NCBI GenBank assembly: GCA_004380135.1
Contig: QXCR01000018.1
Location: forward strand, 248,001-312,000
Reading direction: 5' to 3'
Origin: Stemphylium vesicarium
Lineage: Eukaryota; Ascomycota; Dothideomycetes; Pleosporales; Pleosporaceae
Length of the DNA stretch: 64,000 nucleotides
The notes beneath the pieces are model-generated. The model saw only the letters and a program-made list of their open reading frames with translations. It did no database searches and had not been told where the DNA came from. Below are positions 10,346 to 21,389 of the stretch, one piece after another. Every line of letters begins with the position of its first letter. The first letter of the stretch is position 1. Position numbers and translations under genes: made by a program.

Positions 10346-11380
10346 AAGGCATTTGATTTTCATTGTCGCATGTTACCACTATCTCGCATTTACATACCCA
10401 CGCACATACACGACGCGGCATTTTGGCACACAGGCATATAGGCAAGGCAAGGGACATGGCGTTTTCCTCTTTTTAGTATACACTGCATGGCCGCGGCAGC
10501 AATGGCGACCCAACCAATCAATCAAGGATACCTCGACACACCGCATTCTCCAACGTGTTGCTCATTTCTGCGCTTCTACCGTGACTCGGTGTAATATAAT
10601 GTAATACAGCGATGCGACGCTGATGACTTAGCCTGGCGGTGTCGCTGCCCAAGTGCGCCCTTTTCTGCGAACGCGTGCTCAGCCTCACATGGATGCCCAG
10701 AAGGAATTCCAAGGTTGCCATCGAGCCGATCAGGCACCGCGCAGGCTTGCACTAGCCCCCCGGTGATGTCAGAACAAATACTAGTGGCTGCTGGTCCTGG
10801 ACGGTGCAGGGATGTTAAGTAATGTTCGGTCCAAGACTCCAGCACCACAACCGAATGCGCGAAAATTGATCACTCCAGCTCCCCGCCATCGCCTCCCTTC
10901 TCTTCTACACTCTTCTCCTAGCCCCCATCCACCGCTTCCCCAGACCGCGCTCTCTATAAAGCGATCGCGTCTGCCCTCCCGCAGCTGCCCATATCTCCAA
11001 GCGACAGCCTTTGGTCGCGTCAAAGGCTCCCATCTCACTACGGCTTCGGCCCTGATTCTGCTCAACCTTCAAGTTGTATCGGCTCGACCCGCTCCTCACG
11101 TCTACAACAACATTCCCCCTCCGCGTCTTGTCGTCGTCTAGGAAAGAGCTTGAGCGTCTTCTCTTTTTGTCTCCTACCCAGACCCTTGAGCAGCTCGAAC
11201 TTCAGCTGCCGCATAGGACGCCATCAGCGGTTCTTCCTCTCGCAGAGGAAGCGGCCAGACCTCGCCCAACACCAAGCCTCGGCTTCACACCCTTCAAACC
11301 GCCTTAACACGGGATTCTGGTCCAGCCAAGTAAACCACACCTAAACCAACCGTCAACTCTAAGCAGCCACCATCAAGGGC
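10346..11380. other. ODC promoter and long 5' leader
   Basis: No gene called. A TATA box lies at 10955-10960. From 10858 to the ODC start at 11381 there is no ATG on the + strand, over more than 500 bases of pyrimidine-rich sequence; this looks like a long scanned leader. ATGs at 10812 and 10855 (the latter a four-codon ORF) lie upstream of the TATA box and are probably not transcribed from it. Confidence 0.6.
10955..10960 (+). promoter_or_regulatory. TATA box of the ODC gene
   Basis: TATAAA in the sequence CTCTATAAAGCG, about 420 bp before the ODC start codon. If it is used, the leader would be roughly 390 nt and free of upstream AUGs. Confidence 0.5.
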
Positions 11381-12768
11381 ATGGCACCTTCTGCTATCAC
11401 AACTACCGAAGAATACCAATTCCCGTTGAAAGACATACAGTCGTTCAACAACTATTCAGCTGGTAGTGTTGAAAATCATGGCGCCTGGAAATCCAAGCAA
11501 TTGATTGGGGACGCTCTGAAGAGCCGTGTAGAGGCTATTGATCCTGATACCTGCAACGTCGGCGAGGAAGATGCCTTTTTCGTCGCCGACCTGGGCGAGG
11601 TCTACCGCCAGCACATGCGCTGGAAGAAGAACCTGAGCCGTGTCAAGCCACACTATGGTAAGCTGACCCAGGACCGCCGTGCAGAACTTTTGTTGACATG
11701 TGAACAGCCGTCAAGTGCAACCCCGACCCGCAAGTGCTACGTCTCATGACGGAGCTGGGCCTCGGCTTCGACTGCGCCTCCAAAAACGAGATCGAAACGG
11801 TCCTCAAGCTGGGCGTCGATCCTTCTCGCATCATCTATGCGCAGCCTTGCAAGACCAAGTCTTACGTGCGCTACGCCGCCCAGTCTGGCGTCAAGCAGAT
11901 GACCTTTGACAATGCCGATGAGCTCTACAAGACCAAGCAGCTCTTCCCGGATGCCGAGCTGTACCTGCGCATCTTGACGGATGACTCGGCTAGCTTGTGC
12001 CGTCTTAGCCAGAAGTTTGGCGCTGCTCTTGACACCACTGCCGAGCTCCTAGAGCTTGCGAAGAAGTTGGAGCTCAACGTTGTCGGTGTGGCTTTCCACG
12101 TCGGCTCCGGCGCGTCCGATCCGAAGGCTTTCATCAAAGCCGTCCAGGATGCCCGATTCGTCTTTGACCAGGCCGGCGCGCTTGGCTTCAACATGCATAC
12201 CCTGGACGTCGGCGGCGGTTTCACGGGTGATGTCACTTTCGAGCCCATGGCCGCAGTCTTGTCCACCGCCTTGGACGAGTACTTCCCGCCTCACATCCGT
12301 GTCATCGGTGAACCTGGACGTTACTACGTCTCCACCGCCTTCACTATTGCGTGCCACGTCATTGCCCGTCGCACTGTCGCCGATGCCACCCTTGGCACGA
12401 CCTCGTACATGCTGTACCTGAATGATGGTGTCTACGGAAACTTCTCGAGCATCATCTTCGACCACCAGCACCCAGTGCCGCGTGTCTTGAAGAATGGCAA
12501 CGACGTCTTGTACGACGTTCGTCGCTCAGGTTACGACACTCCTTCTCAGGTCGAGTACTCCATCTGGGGTCCTACTTGCGATGGCATCGATGTCGTTTCC
12601 TCTTCCTGCACCTTCCCGGAGCTGCTCGATGTTGGTGACTGGCTCTACTTTGAGGAGATGGGCGCATACACCAAGTGCTCTGCTACTCGCTTCAACGGCT
12701 TCAGCGACAGTCACGAGGTCGTCTATGTGTGCAGCGAGCCTGGTGCTGCCGCTCTAATGGGCATGTAA
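11381..12768 (+). CDS. SPE1: Ornithine decarboxylase
   Basis: PLP-dependent fold-III decarboxylase making putrescine from ornithine, the first committed step of polyamine synthesis; cytosolic homodimer. Exons 11381-11657 and 11708-12768 with a 50-nt intron that splits the Ala codon of the PLP-lysine motif; 445 aa. Landmarks: the Schiff-base lysine Lys95 in YAVKCNP, HVGSGASD for PLP phosphate and ring contacts, the Gly-rich DVGGGF loop, GEPGRYYV, VYGNFSSIIFDH, and the active-site Cys383 in WGPTCDGID. All key residues are present and length is normal. Strong codon bias leaves open antisense frames, as expected of a well-expressed gene. Fungal ODC is controlled by polyamines through leader and antizyme mechanisms; the long leader here is consistent with that. 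Confidence 0.97.
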
Positions 12769-14268
12769 GAAGTTGTGAGAGTGTAAGCAGTATAGAGAAA
12801 AATTGTTTGTCTGAAAGCGAGCGTGCAGTCATGAGAGTGTAGAGTGTTTCTCATTAAAAAGTTTGATAGATTTTATAGATGTTTCGTTATCTCATTTTAA
12901 TCCTGTAGCCCATTTGCATTTTCAGTGTCCAAAAGCTTTTGCGCAAGTGCTCGTATCTCGCGTGCTGTGCGATTGAGTGGCTGGCTGATGTGTCTTTGGA
13001 GCATCGATAGTTAACGTGGAATACATAACACCCATGAATACGAGCTCAATCTTTAATCTGTTTCTTTGTAACGTTTTCCGAGGCACACCTAGCTAGCGAC
13101 TTCTCGCTACCCGGTAAAGACGAAGCTAAATCACGACTAGCGTCAAACCAGCCCGTGGTTGTGTGGAGGCAACATGTACCCCCAGTCCTCTAACCTCACA
13201 CCTTGTACTCTCCCTCGCCTTCTCTAGATCCCTCTCAACTGACGTTTTCCATTGTAAAATCCACTTCCATATAGCGTTCCCCTCACGATGTGTATTCCAA
13301 GCTTCCTCGATACTTTCCTCGGTTGTCTCACCAACTCAACACTTTTGACCCGACTTTCACAATGAGGTCGCTCACTACTCCGCTCCATTCTAGGTCAATA
13401 CACTTGCTCAATCCACACACCACCGACGTATGGAACAAAAGTAAGCTTCCAACTCTTCCCTCCTTCTTCTCTTTCTCTCTCTCTCTACCCCAGCAAAAGA
13501 TGACTTAAGGTGCTTTCCCCGTGACTTAATCTTCCACGGCGGAAATTCTTAGTACCTGTTTCCAGATACTGCGCAGCAGAAAACCCCGCTGCTTTGGTTC
13601 TGCGGTGGTTCTTGGTGTGCGATGTAAAAAATTATGTCTGAGCTTGTTTTTGTGGCTTTTGGTTCTGTTGGAAGGATGGTTTGGGTGCTTAGAGGGGTTT
13701 TGCTGACTGGTGTGAGGCAGGGATTTGACTTTGGTGTTGCGATGCTTGGTAAAGGCTGGGATCGCGGAAGATGTGATGAGCGGCTTGGGTCATGTGTGAC
13801 TGCGAGCCGGCGGGCAGCCTTGAGTCGCCGTTAAAAGGAAGCAGTGTAAAGCCATGTTGCAGCATATGCTGAAAGAATAGTCAAAAATTAATTAAGTCAC
13901 CGTCTGCGTCAAATATTACTAACCGCCTTTACGATACTCGCCTCCTTTCACATGCTCAAGTGGTCGCAGCGGGGCCACTACATTGACTAGATTTTTAGTC
14001 CATGACATTTATGACATAACTTTTTATGAGCTATATAGACTTGCATACCCCCAGTGACAGCTTCTTTGCCTCTTGAGATTTGTAGCAAAAATGTTGGACA
14101 GTAGTCCATATTGGCTAAACTTCTAACCCAGATCATTTGCACCTGCCACCACCGGTCTTCAAACGTCATACATAATATAAAGACACTCAATAGTACAAGA
14201 AACAAGACGTGCAATCTTCAAATCCTCTCTCATATATCTTTACAAGCGTATGTGTGTGTGTATGAAAT
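12769..14268. other. Intergenic, ODC to mS41, with one tentative small gene
   Basis: 1.5 kb between ODC and the 3' end of mS41. It is AT-rich after 13850. Apart from the tentative two-exon ORF at 13362-13552 I see no coding or RNA gene. Confidence 0.55.
13362..13552 (+). CDS. Tentative small two-exon ORF, 45 aa
   Basis: Unrecognised and uncertain. An ATG at 13362 opens 79 nt ending exactly at a GTAAGC donor (13441). A 53-nt intron made almost wholly of pyrimidines follows, ending CCCCAG at 13493, and the frame continues to TAG at 13552. The predicted peptide starts MRSLTTPLHSRSIHLLNP, which has the Arg/Ser/hydrophobic pattern of a mitochondrial presequence, and ends FPRDLIFHGGNS. A CT-rich leader precedes it. 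Against it: very short, no clear branch-point motif and no family I know. It could equally be a 5' UTR intron of a noncoding transcript. Confidence 0.3.
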
Positions 14269-15000
14269 TTACCTCGCCTTCTCCTTGTTCTCAGCCGCCC
14301 TCCTCTTAGCCCTAACCTCTGCCTTCCGCCTCTCACCACCATCAACCTTGTGGCCCCTCCTCTCCTCCCAAATACCTTCCCGCAACCTTATCCTAGCACG
14401 GAGGCCCTCACTCCCCTTGACAGGCTCAACAAAGCTCCCCTTGATCGTCTTGGCGCCCTTTACAATCACACCCTGGACTTTCGGCAATGTCTCCACGGGC
14501 TCGACTGGTGCCTCAGCACCCACAGGCACATTAACAACCAACTTCCTCGTGCCAGGGTCATGCGTGGCCGTCGCCGCAGCCGAGCGCGGACTAATCGTGT
14601 TACCGAGTTGAGGATTTGGCAGCACGGGTGCCTCGACTACTTTCAACTCCGCGACCCCATCCGTGACGTGTTTGCAGTCGCCGCCGATGCCGTATTCGCC
14701 ATTTCGGTACTTTTCCCGCCAATGCAGCAAGTAGCGGCGCGAGCGGGCGGGCTCAACACCCAGCTCTTTTAGTTGCGGCGACGTCAGTGTGAAGAGGGCT
14801 TCCCATGAGGGTATCTTGGTCGCGTGGGCGGAGAGCCCACGGCCAATGGCGCTGAGGAAGGCGGTGTGGTCGGGGATGAAGGGTATCGGTTTCGGGACGG
14901 GGCGCATAGGAATCGAGTGTTGAAGGCTGCGCACGCATGTCTTTGGTATTGATACCGCGGCGGAGGTTGCGTTGAGAAGTGGGCGTCTGAGAATCATCAT
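14269..15000 (-). CDS. FYV4: Mitochondrial small-subunit ribosomal protein mS41 (IGR motif)
   Basis: Intronless, 243 aa. An Arg-rich, Ser/Thr-containing N-terminus (MMILRRPLLNATSAA) reads as a mitochondrial presequence. Residues about 45-102 form the IGR-motif/SAM-like domain (FLSAIGRGLSAHATKIPSWE, with Ile-Gly-Arg at 52-54) that defines Fyv4/mS41 of the fungal mitoribosomal small subunit. The C-terminus is Lys/Arg-rich and suits rRNA contact. Two adjacent ATG codons at 15000 and 14997 could both serve. It is transcribed divergently from ARPC1 over a 341-bp shared promoter. Confidence 0.9.
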   Translation of the reverse strand: MMILRRPLLNATSAAVSIPKTCVRSLQHSIPMRPVPKPIPFIPDHTAFLSAIGRGLSAHATKIPSWEALFTLTSPQLKELGVEPARSRRYLLHWREKYRNGEYGIGGDCKHVTDGVAELKVVEAPVLPNPQLGNTISPRSAAATATHDPGTRKLVVNVPVGAEAPVEPVETLPKVQGVIVKGAKTIKGSFVEPVKGSEGLRARIRLREGIWEERRGHKVDGGERRKAEVRAKRRAAENKEKAR

Positions 15001-15341
15001 GGGCGGCTTCTGTGGGCATGAAATTTCAGCAATGCTTCGAAGACGATCAATTGGCGTGTTATCGTACTGTGTTGCTTATCCTCAACTTTCCCCCGCGAAT
15101 CACGTCGTCGTCGGATGTGCCTGGCGGTCGCCGTGAACTTTTCGGAGGAGCCAAGAAAGACGCCCGTGCACCCGCTGCTGCCATCGCAGCCCCACGTCAC
15201 CCAGGTGTCTCGCGCCCAAGGCTCCACTGCCCTCGTCGAGACAACACACGCCGACTCGTCAATTGCAGTAGTTGAGAGTCTCCTATTGCACACTTACTGC
15301 CTGCCTATACCTACCAAGAAAGAGAAGAAAAAAGAATCATC
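15001..15341. promoter_or_regulatory. Shared divergent promoter, mS41 / ARPC1
   Basis: 341 bp separate two divergent ATGs. The ARPC1-proximal part is purine-rich just before its ATG (AAGAAAGAGAAG). No TATA box seen; no gene fits inside. Confidence 0.55.
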
Positions 15342-16527
15342 ATGTCTGCTCCTGAAGTTCACCACCTCTTCCACGGTCCCATTGCCGACCACTCCTTCTC
15401 AGCCGACCGCCAGACGCTCGCCGTCGCCCGCGAGAACAACGTCGACCTCTTCCAGAAGACGGGCAGCGGCTATAAGCTCAAGGATGAATTGACGGGTCAT
15501 GACAAGACAGTCACGGGTGTGGACATTGCGCCTAACTCGGGCAAGATTGTGACTTGTTCGCAGGGTAAGCTCGCAGCCTAGCTATCCATTCTTGGATGAT
15601 AGCAGTAGTATTTGTTAGTAGGATCAGGCAGGCTAATTGCTGAGCTGGCACACAGATCGAAACGCCTATGTATGGGAGCCTTCGCCTCAAGGCTGGAAGC
15701 CCACACTGGTGCTTCTCCGCATCAACCGCGCGGCTACCTGCGTTCGATGGGCGCCCTCCGAGACCAAGTTCGCCGTCGGATCCGGTGCGCGCCTGGTGCC
15801 CGTGTGCTACTTTGAAGAAGAGGACAACTGGTGGGTGTCCAAGCACATCAAGAAGCCCATTCGCTCCACTGTCACCTGCGTGGCATGGCACCCCAACTCC
15901 GTCTTGCTCGCAGCAGGCTCCACCGACGGCCACGCTCGCGTCCTCTCTTCCTTCATCAAGAATGTCGATGAGCGCCCGGAGCCCTCGGCTTGGGGAGAGC
16001 GCCTCCCTTTCAATACCGTCTGCGGCGAGTACCTGAACAACACCGCGGGTTGGGTCCACAGCGTCGCCTTTTCCCCCTCGGGTAACGCCCTCGCTTTCGC
16101 CTCCCACGATAGCACCCTCACCGTCGTCTACCCCAGCGGCCCCGAACAAGCTCCCCGCGCCCTGCTCAGCGTGAGCACACAGGTCCTGCCCTTCATGTCG
16201 CTGGTCTGGAGCTCAGAGGATGAGATCATCGCTGCTGGTTACAACTGCGAGGCCTTCCGTCTCAAGGGTGACGAGTCGGGCTGGCAGCTGGCGGGAAGCC
16301 TCGAGGCTAAGAGCCGTCCTGGCCTTTCGGATCAGCGCGAGGAGAGCGCCTTGAACATGTTCAGGCAGATGGATCTCAAGGGCAAGTCGGGCACGGATGA
16401 CACCAAGCTCAAGACTGTCCACCAAAACACAATCAACACTATCCGTAGCTTCGAGGAGAGCGGAAGCGGCGTCACCAAGATCAGCTCCACTGGTGTTGAT
16501 GGAAGAATTGTCATCTGGTCGTTGTAG
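15342..16527 (+). CDS. ARC40: Arp2/3 complex subunit 1 (ARPC1, WD40)
   Basis: Exons 15342-15564 and 15656-16527 with a 91-nt intron splitting an Asp codon; 364 aa. The protein begins PEVHHLFHGPIADHSFSADR and runs as a seven-bladed WD40 propeller, for example TVTGVDIAPNSGKIVTCSQD, RAATCVRWAPSETKFAVGSG, VTCVAWHPNSVLLAAGSTDG and VHSVAFSPSGNALAFASHDS, ending with VDGRIVIWSL. This order and the long insert before the last blade are those of ARPC1/Arc40, which binds the Arp2/3 core and nucleation-promoting factors to branch actin at endocytic patches and hyphal tips. Length is normal for the family (about 370-380). Confidence 0.96.
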
Positions 16528-16876
16528 GCACACATGTTGTTGTTCAAGGACATTTGAACTAGTAGATGATATTAACAAAGAAACCTTAAATTCTCTCTCA
16601 CACGCTCAAGCGATAGTGGAGTGTGTTGTCTAATTTCACATTGGATATGCCAAAATATGCTGATCCTGAAAAGATCATGGAATTTCCACCCAATAAAAAG
16701 AAAGAAAAAAATCTTCACGAGAATATCGTACAATCCTCTTCTCGCTTTTCCCGTTGTGCATACCAGCTGTCGTGGTAACTGCGCATACATGGGGCCCAAT
16801 AACGCCTGAAGAACCCAGTCTGCCACCCTACCCGTCTGTCTGTCCATCTCTCCCTCCCTATCTATCTTTCACAGCC
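16528..16876. other. Convergent 3' flanks, ARPC1 / Zn-cluster gene
   Basis: AT-rich 3' sequence with a CCCTCCCTATCTATC pyrimidine stretch next to the stop codon of the minus-strand gene. No ORF or RNA gene seen. Confidence 0.55.
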
Positions 16877-19593
16877 TCAACCAAACCCAGTGAAACCCTG
16901 CGCATTAAACGCATCAAGCGGCACAGTGGGAGCCGGAGCACCCGTCCCCATACCCTGCGTAGTCTGCGCATCATTCAGGAACCAGGACCAATCCTGATCG
17001 ATATCCATGGGCATATGCTGCCAGGAGAAGTTATTCGTAGGCAGGGGAAAATTGTTCATGCTATCGTCGTTGAGCTGGGAGCCGAATGCCGAATTCGTTG
17101 CTGCGGCAGCGGCAGAAGAGGCGACGGGAGCAGCGCCGGATGACGACGCAGCATCGTCAGCATTGAGGTTGTTCCAGTTGTAGAAGCCGTCGTAAGAGAC
17201 GAAGGGGGAGGGGTCCTGGTAGCTGAATGCTGTGGCGCCTGTGCCCGCGGATATGGAGGTCTTGGGCGTGACGTTCAGGGATTGCGTGTGATGCGAGAAG
17301 ATATCGGAGGTCGAGGATTGCTTCTCGGAGGTGGGCGTGTAGAGGTGTTGGGATATGGCGGGGGAACGCGAGCTCACTATGCTCGGGGAGCGGGCCGGAG
17401 GTTCGGGACCCTTCTTGACGAGCTGGCCGCCGCGCTTGATGGAAATGGTGCCGAAGTAGGGGATCACGAACGAGGATTGCCCGCTGCATGTCTCGTCTAG
17501 GTCGTTGTTTGTGCCTTTGAACTTGCCCATCATCTTCTCAAGTACTTGGGCGGATTGCGCGGCTACCTTGCCTCCCTTTTCGCTGGATGCGCGGCGGAAG
17601 ATGTCGATGCTGACTTCGATCAGGCGGACGTCTTCTTCTATGTCCTTGGGACTGGGTCCCGAGGTTGTGGACTGGCCTTGCATGCCAAAGTTGAGCAGGC
17701 CAATTTGGATGAGGACTGCAGCTGTGAAGCCGATGAAATCGATGGCCTTGCACTCGTAGAGCGGCTGCACGGTACCGGTTCGTAGAGATTGGTAAAGGCG
17801 CAGAACCTCTCGCGAGCCATTCAGACATGCTGTGCGCGAGTAGGTGAAACGAGAGTTTGATGCTGATTTCAGCATGAAAGGCAGATGCAAGTACACGCGG
17901 ATCTGATGGAAGACCATCTGACCCATGATCCGTTCTCGCAATTCTGCAGCATTCGAATCGGCGTCGGCAAGGAGCTCGGTGTAGTCGAGCCACGACGGAT
18001 CGAACCTCTTCCACAGATCTTCGAGCTCTTGGTCAAGCTGCAGCGCCCACGCGAAAGATTGTTCGGCGACACCTTGGTTACGGTCGATGACTCTGCCTGC
18101 AAGCTGGGAAAGCTTCGTGATGCCAACCAATGGATGGAGATACGTGCCATCGCCAATCTCAGGCATTGTCAGGTCGCAGTGTGCATCGCTGATACCATAC
18201 GGAAGGCCGAGCAAGAGGGATAGGAAACGGTCGCCATGGTACAACGCCCACCATATACTTTCGTGAGGCGCGGAAGAAGTGCGTTTGCGATGAAGACCCT
18301 GGTCCTTGTCAGTGACTACGTGTGTATATAAAGAGTGTTAAAACTTACCATAAGCTGAGCATACATAAGACCCTTGCGGTACGCGATCCACGCTCGTCGT
18401 GGTTGACCTACATCCGCGTACCACTTCGACTTCAAGATGAGGCACTCCAAGCCTTCCAGGCTGGCAGCATACTCATCATCTGAGAGGAACCACCTGTCAA
18501 CAGTCTCGATGTAGCGTTCCACATCGTCGCTGTGCTCTGACAAGCAAATACCGACAGACAAGACAACCGTTGCGATGGCGCCCACATTTCCAGTGGTCAG
18601 AGCCTGCGCAGCAAACTGTGGCAACGTTTGCTCAGGACCAGATGTTCCGCTGCACTTTCGGCGCCACGTTTCCCACCAGTCGCTGTTTGAGTTCAGGATC
18701 TTAGTGAGTTCACTGTAGGGTGGCAACATCTCGATGAGTGCCTGTTTGACCCTTTCTCGCCTGGCGGAGTTCTTGACGGAGTTGCCAGCCGCAATGTCGT
18801 CGTCATGTCTGTTCTCTATCGTATATCGATCATCTTCTGCAGCGCCAGGTTTCGGTGTTGACTGTTGCAGGGGATCATTGCGCGCTTTAGCTTGCGCTTC
18901 AGCATCATTAAGCTGGGTAAGGTCAGTGTGGAAATGAATAGATAAGCATGGTAGAAACATACCGCGTCTTCGAAGACAGAAAGAATGGGCACATGGTGGC
19001 CCCTGTCAGAGGAGACGCGTTGGTTGTTCGTTAATTGGAAGACGTTGTGGCACGACGCCTCCGAGGAGAGGGGTGTCGGTGGGAAAGTGTCTTTCGTGTA
19101 GTTGTGCGAAACTTTTGGTGATGATGTGTCCGCTATGCTGTGACTCTGGCTCCGACTTTCTGACTTGACTGTCTTATCTTCCAGCAACGTGTCAACCAAA
19201 GCTTCTAGGCGTGACACCCTCTCCCGAAGGTTCTTCCGGTGATCGACGATGACCTCTGGATTGGCATGCTCCTGGTCGATGCATCTGCTGCCGCGTGCGA
19301 AGCATTCCGAGCACACATCCGGGTTGTCGGGCTGGAAGATACATCTGATCTTGCGACGGCGGCCTGTACTGCATCAGACGGGTCCACTGATACGAAAGCG
19401 GACAAAAAAGGAAAAGAAAGATGCGGATGAGCGTAGCAATGCACGAGTGAGATTGATACAAGAGTTGTAAGACAAGAACGAAGTAAAGGTAGCTATCCCG
19501 AGAAAGCGACGACAGGGTCCACCTACATTCAAAACAACTATGCGTGCCTTTACGCATCTTCTTGCGTGTCGGCAGCGTCTCTTCCTTGGGCAT
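16877..19593 (-). CDS. Zn(II)2Cys6 transcription factor 1
   Basis: Four exons (19593-19527, 19363-18963, 18912-18349, 18298-16877) give 817 aa. The first intron (163 nt) cuts inside the zinc cluster: with the GTAGGT donor at 19526 the second Cys codon is split T|GC and the cluster becomes CFEC-RRRKIRC, with Cys20, 23, 30, 40, 43 and 50 (C-x2-C-x6-C-x9-C-x2-C-x6-C). A basic linker and a coiled-coil (LRERVSRLEALVDTLLED) for dimerisation follow. The middle region (WYADVGQPRRAWIAYRKGL to GLPYGISDAHC) is the fungal-specific transcription factor homology region. The tail is Ser/Ala-rich and ends with an acidic-aromatic MDIDQDWSWFL segment that looks like an activation domain. Target genes cannot be inferred. 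Confidence 0.93.
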
Positions 19594-20597
19594 CTCGATT
19601 CCCAATGGGTTGTGTTCCACTCCCAAGGATCGTACCTAGCTCTTGCGACAAATTCGTCCGGACGGAACGCTGAGCCACGGACAGGCCGGCTTCCGGGTGT
19701 TTTTGCTGTTATATAATCGCGCGCGCGCCCACGATTCGGTTATTGCAGTAAGACGGGCCCGCAACTGACGAGATAGAGGAAAAAAGGGTTCAGGAGCAGC
19801 AAAAAAGACGTGCCGTAAGCTGCTGGCGATGATGCTGTTTCAAAGCAGATCGAGGATGGTCGGACGTGGTTTTCGTCCGTCAGCTTCCGCGTATTAGGTC
19901 AGCAGGGGAAGCTGATTAATATCGCGCGTTGACTGTGAAGGGACTACTGCTGACTACCTAGAGTGCACAGAATCTTATAGAAGGCCAGAATCCCCAGGCA
20001 GCAACCGTTTGCTTCTGCGGGCTCTCGGGGATGGCGGCCGTGACGGAGTTTAATGTGCCCCGTTCCCCTTCCGGCGAGGGATGCGAGAAAGGATGCAGAA
20101 GAAGGCCAGAATACGAATTGTGATTAGTTTGAGGCTATGCTAATGCTTGTGGTCGATCCTGAAGCGCCCGAGGGCGGAGATAGCGGATAGGGCGTAGCCA
20201 AGAGGCCGGAGTCGCGGAGCGTGTGACTTCCATGCTCCGTCGAGCAGATAGGCGGATGTTACCCCACGTAGAATCCCCACGGCCCTCTCTGATGATGTGC
20301 ACCTTGGTTAAGATGAAGGTCGGGGGTCAGGGCCTTGCAAGGTTGAAGCGTTTCTGCTCTGAAGTCTGGAACGGCTATGGCATCGTTTCGAAACGTTATT
20401 GCGTGGACGGCGGGTCGTGCAGACTAGCAGCCCTACGCAAGGGAAGTGGGCACGCTGCGTCACTTCTTCTTGCGTCACCGACACATCTTACACCGCAGAC
20501 GCTACCATCTATCGTTGCGAAACCGCTCCTTGTACCAAAGTCTTAGCCAAGCGGTCTACCGGCCTTTCATGCGGACAGTCGGAATGATAGCTTATTG
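19594..20597. other. Divergent promoter region, Zn-cluster gene / two-TM protein
   Basis: About 1 kb without a supported gene. It holds the TATA element at 19709-19717 for the minus-strand regulator and a short GC alternating run (19719-19728). Small ORFs at 20223-20587 lack any recognisable feature. Confidence 0.55.
19709..19717 (-). promoter_or_regulatory. TATA-like element of Zn-cluster gene 1
   Basis: Reads ATTATATAA on the minus strand, about 115 bp upstream of the ATG at 19593, next to a GC alternating run. Position fits a core promoter. Confidence 0.45.
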
Positions 20598-21389
20598 ATG
20601 CGCGCGAATCCAACTGGCTTATTTTCGACTTCCGCATCAGGAAGACTAAGCATCGCTGAAATGGCAGCAATGCACGCAACAAATCCACAAGGGTTCCGTC
20701 CAAATCACCATCTCCCGCCGAGTCCTCCACCATCACCGCCAGCTACCAGACGGAGGCACAAGAAGAAACCAGATGCATTCGAGCAACTTGCGACCACACC
20801 CCTACCATCTGCACCCTCATCGCCAGCAAACGAGTTGGAAGATGAGAAAGAATCTCTTTTAACGCGGGTAAGCCATGTAGACCCACGGACCGATCTTTCA
20901 ACATGCTGACATAGTCTCGAAAAGATCGTCCTCACTCCCGTTCTTTTCATCTCCTTCCTCCTCTCCCTGTTCCTCGTAAATTACAGGAACAGAGCGCGCC
21001 GCACCGAAGCGCATTCATCCGGCACCTCGATACTCAGCTACCTGGTTCCTTCGAGCTGGCTCGACCCAGAGCCCTATCAGGACCCTGATGACTCTACTTG
21101 GGGTCGCCGAGGCACAGTGGGCCATGTAGAGCCACATGACGCCATTGGGCCCAGACCAGCTGAACAAAGCGATGAGAAGAAGCCAAAGAAGATGAAGAAA
21201 AAGTCGTGGCATCTGAACAGGAAGATACGGAAGGTGGCCAAATTAGAGGTTGGAGATGCTCTTGAGATGCGCGAGCGTGTCATACTGGGCATGGCTGTTG
21301 TGATGGTTTTGGGCTGTGCTGCTTTGTTGATGGGCTTCAAGTGGCTATATGGTTACATGTCGCACGCATTGTCTGGTGTGCAGACATGA
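20598..21389 (+). CDS. Small two-TM membrane protein, unrecognised
   Basis: Exons 20598-20867 and 20925-21389; a 57-nt intron containing an in-frame stop (TGA) separates them; 244 aa. The N-terminus is cytosolic-type, with a proline run (PPSPPPSPPATRRRHKKKP). Then come a membrane helix (IVLTPVLFISFLLSLFLVNY), a loop with SSWLDPEPYQDPDDSTWGRR, a strongly basic stretch (EKKPKKMKKKSWHLNRKIRK) and a second helix (VILGMAVVMVLGCAALLMGF). Both helices are bordered by charge as expected. I do not know the family. The acceptor could lie at the TAG ten bases earlier, but only AAG at 20924 keeps both exons in frame. The first Met in good frame is 20598. Confidence 0.72.

Noticed and set aside
15532..16149. 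205-codon minus-strand ORF
   Set aside because: Antisense shadow of ARPC1, same cause.
19364..19522. Alternative first intron of Zn-cluster gene 1 giving a nine-residue first loop
   Set aside because: The GTAGGT donor gives the canonical spacing and splits a Cys codon cleanly; the alternative needs an atypical cluster.
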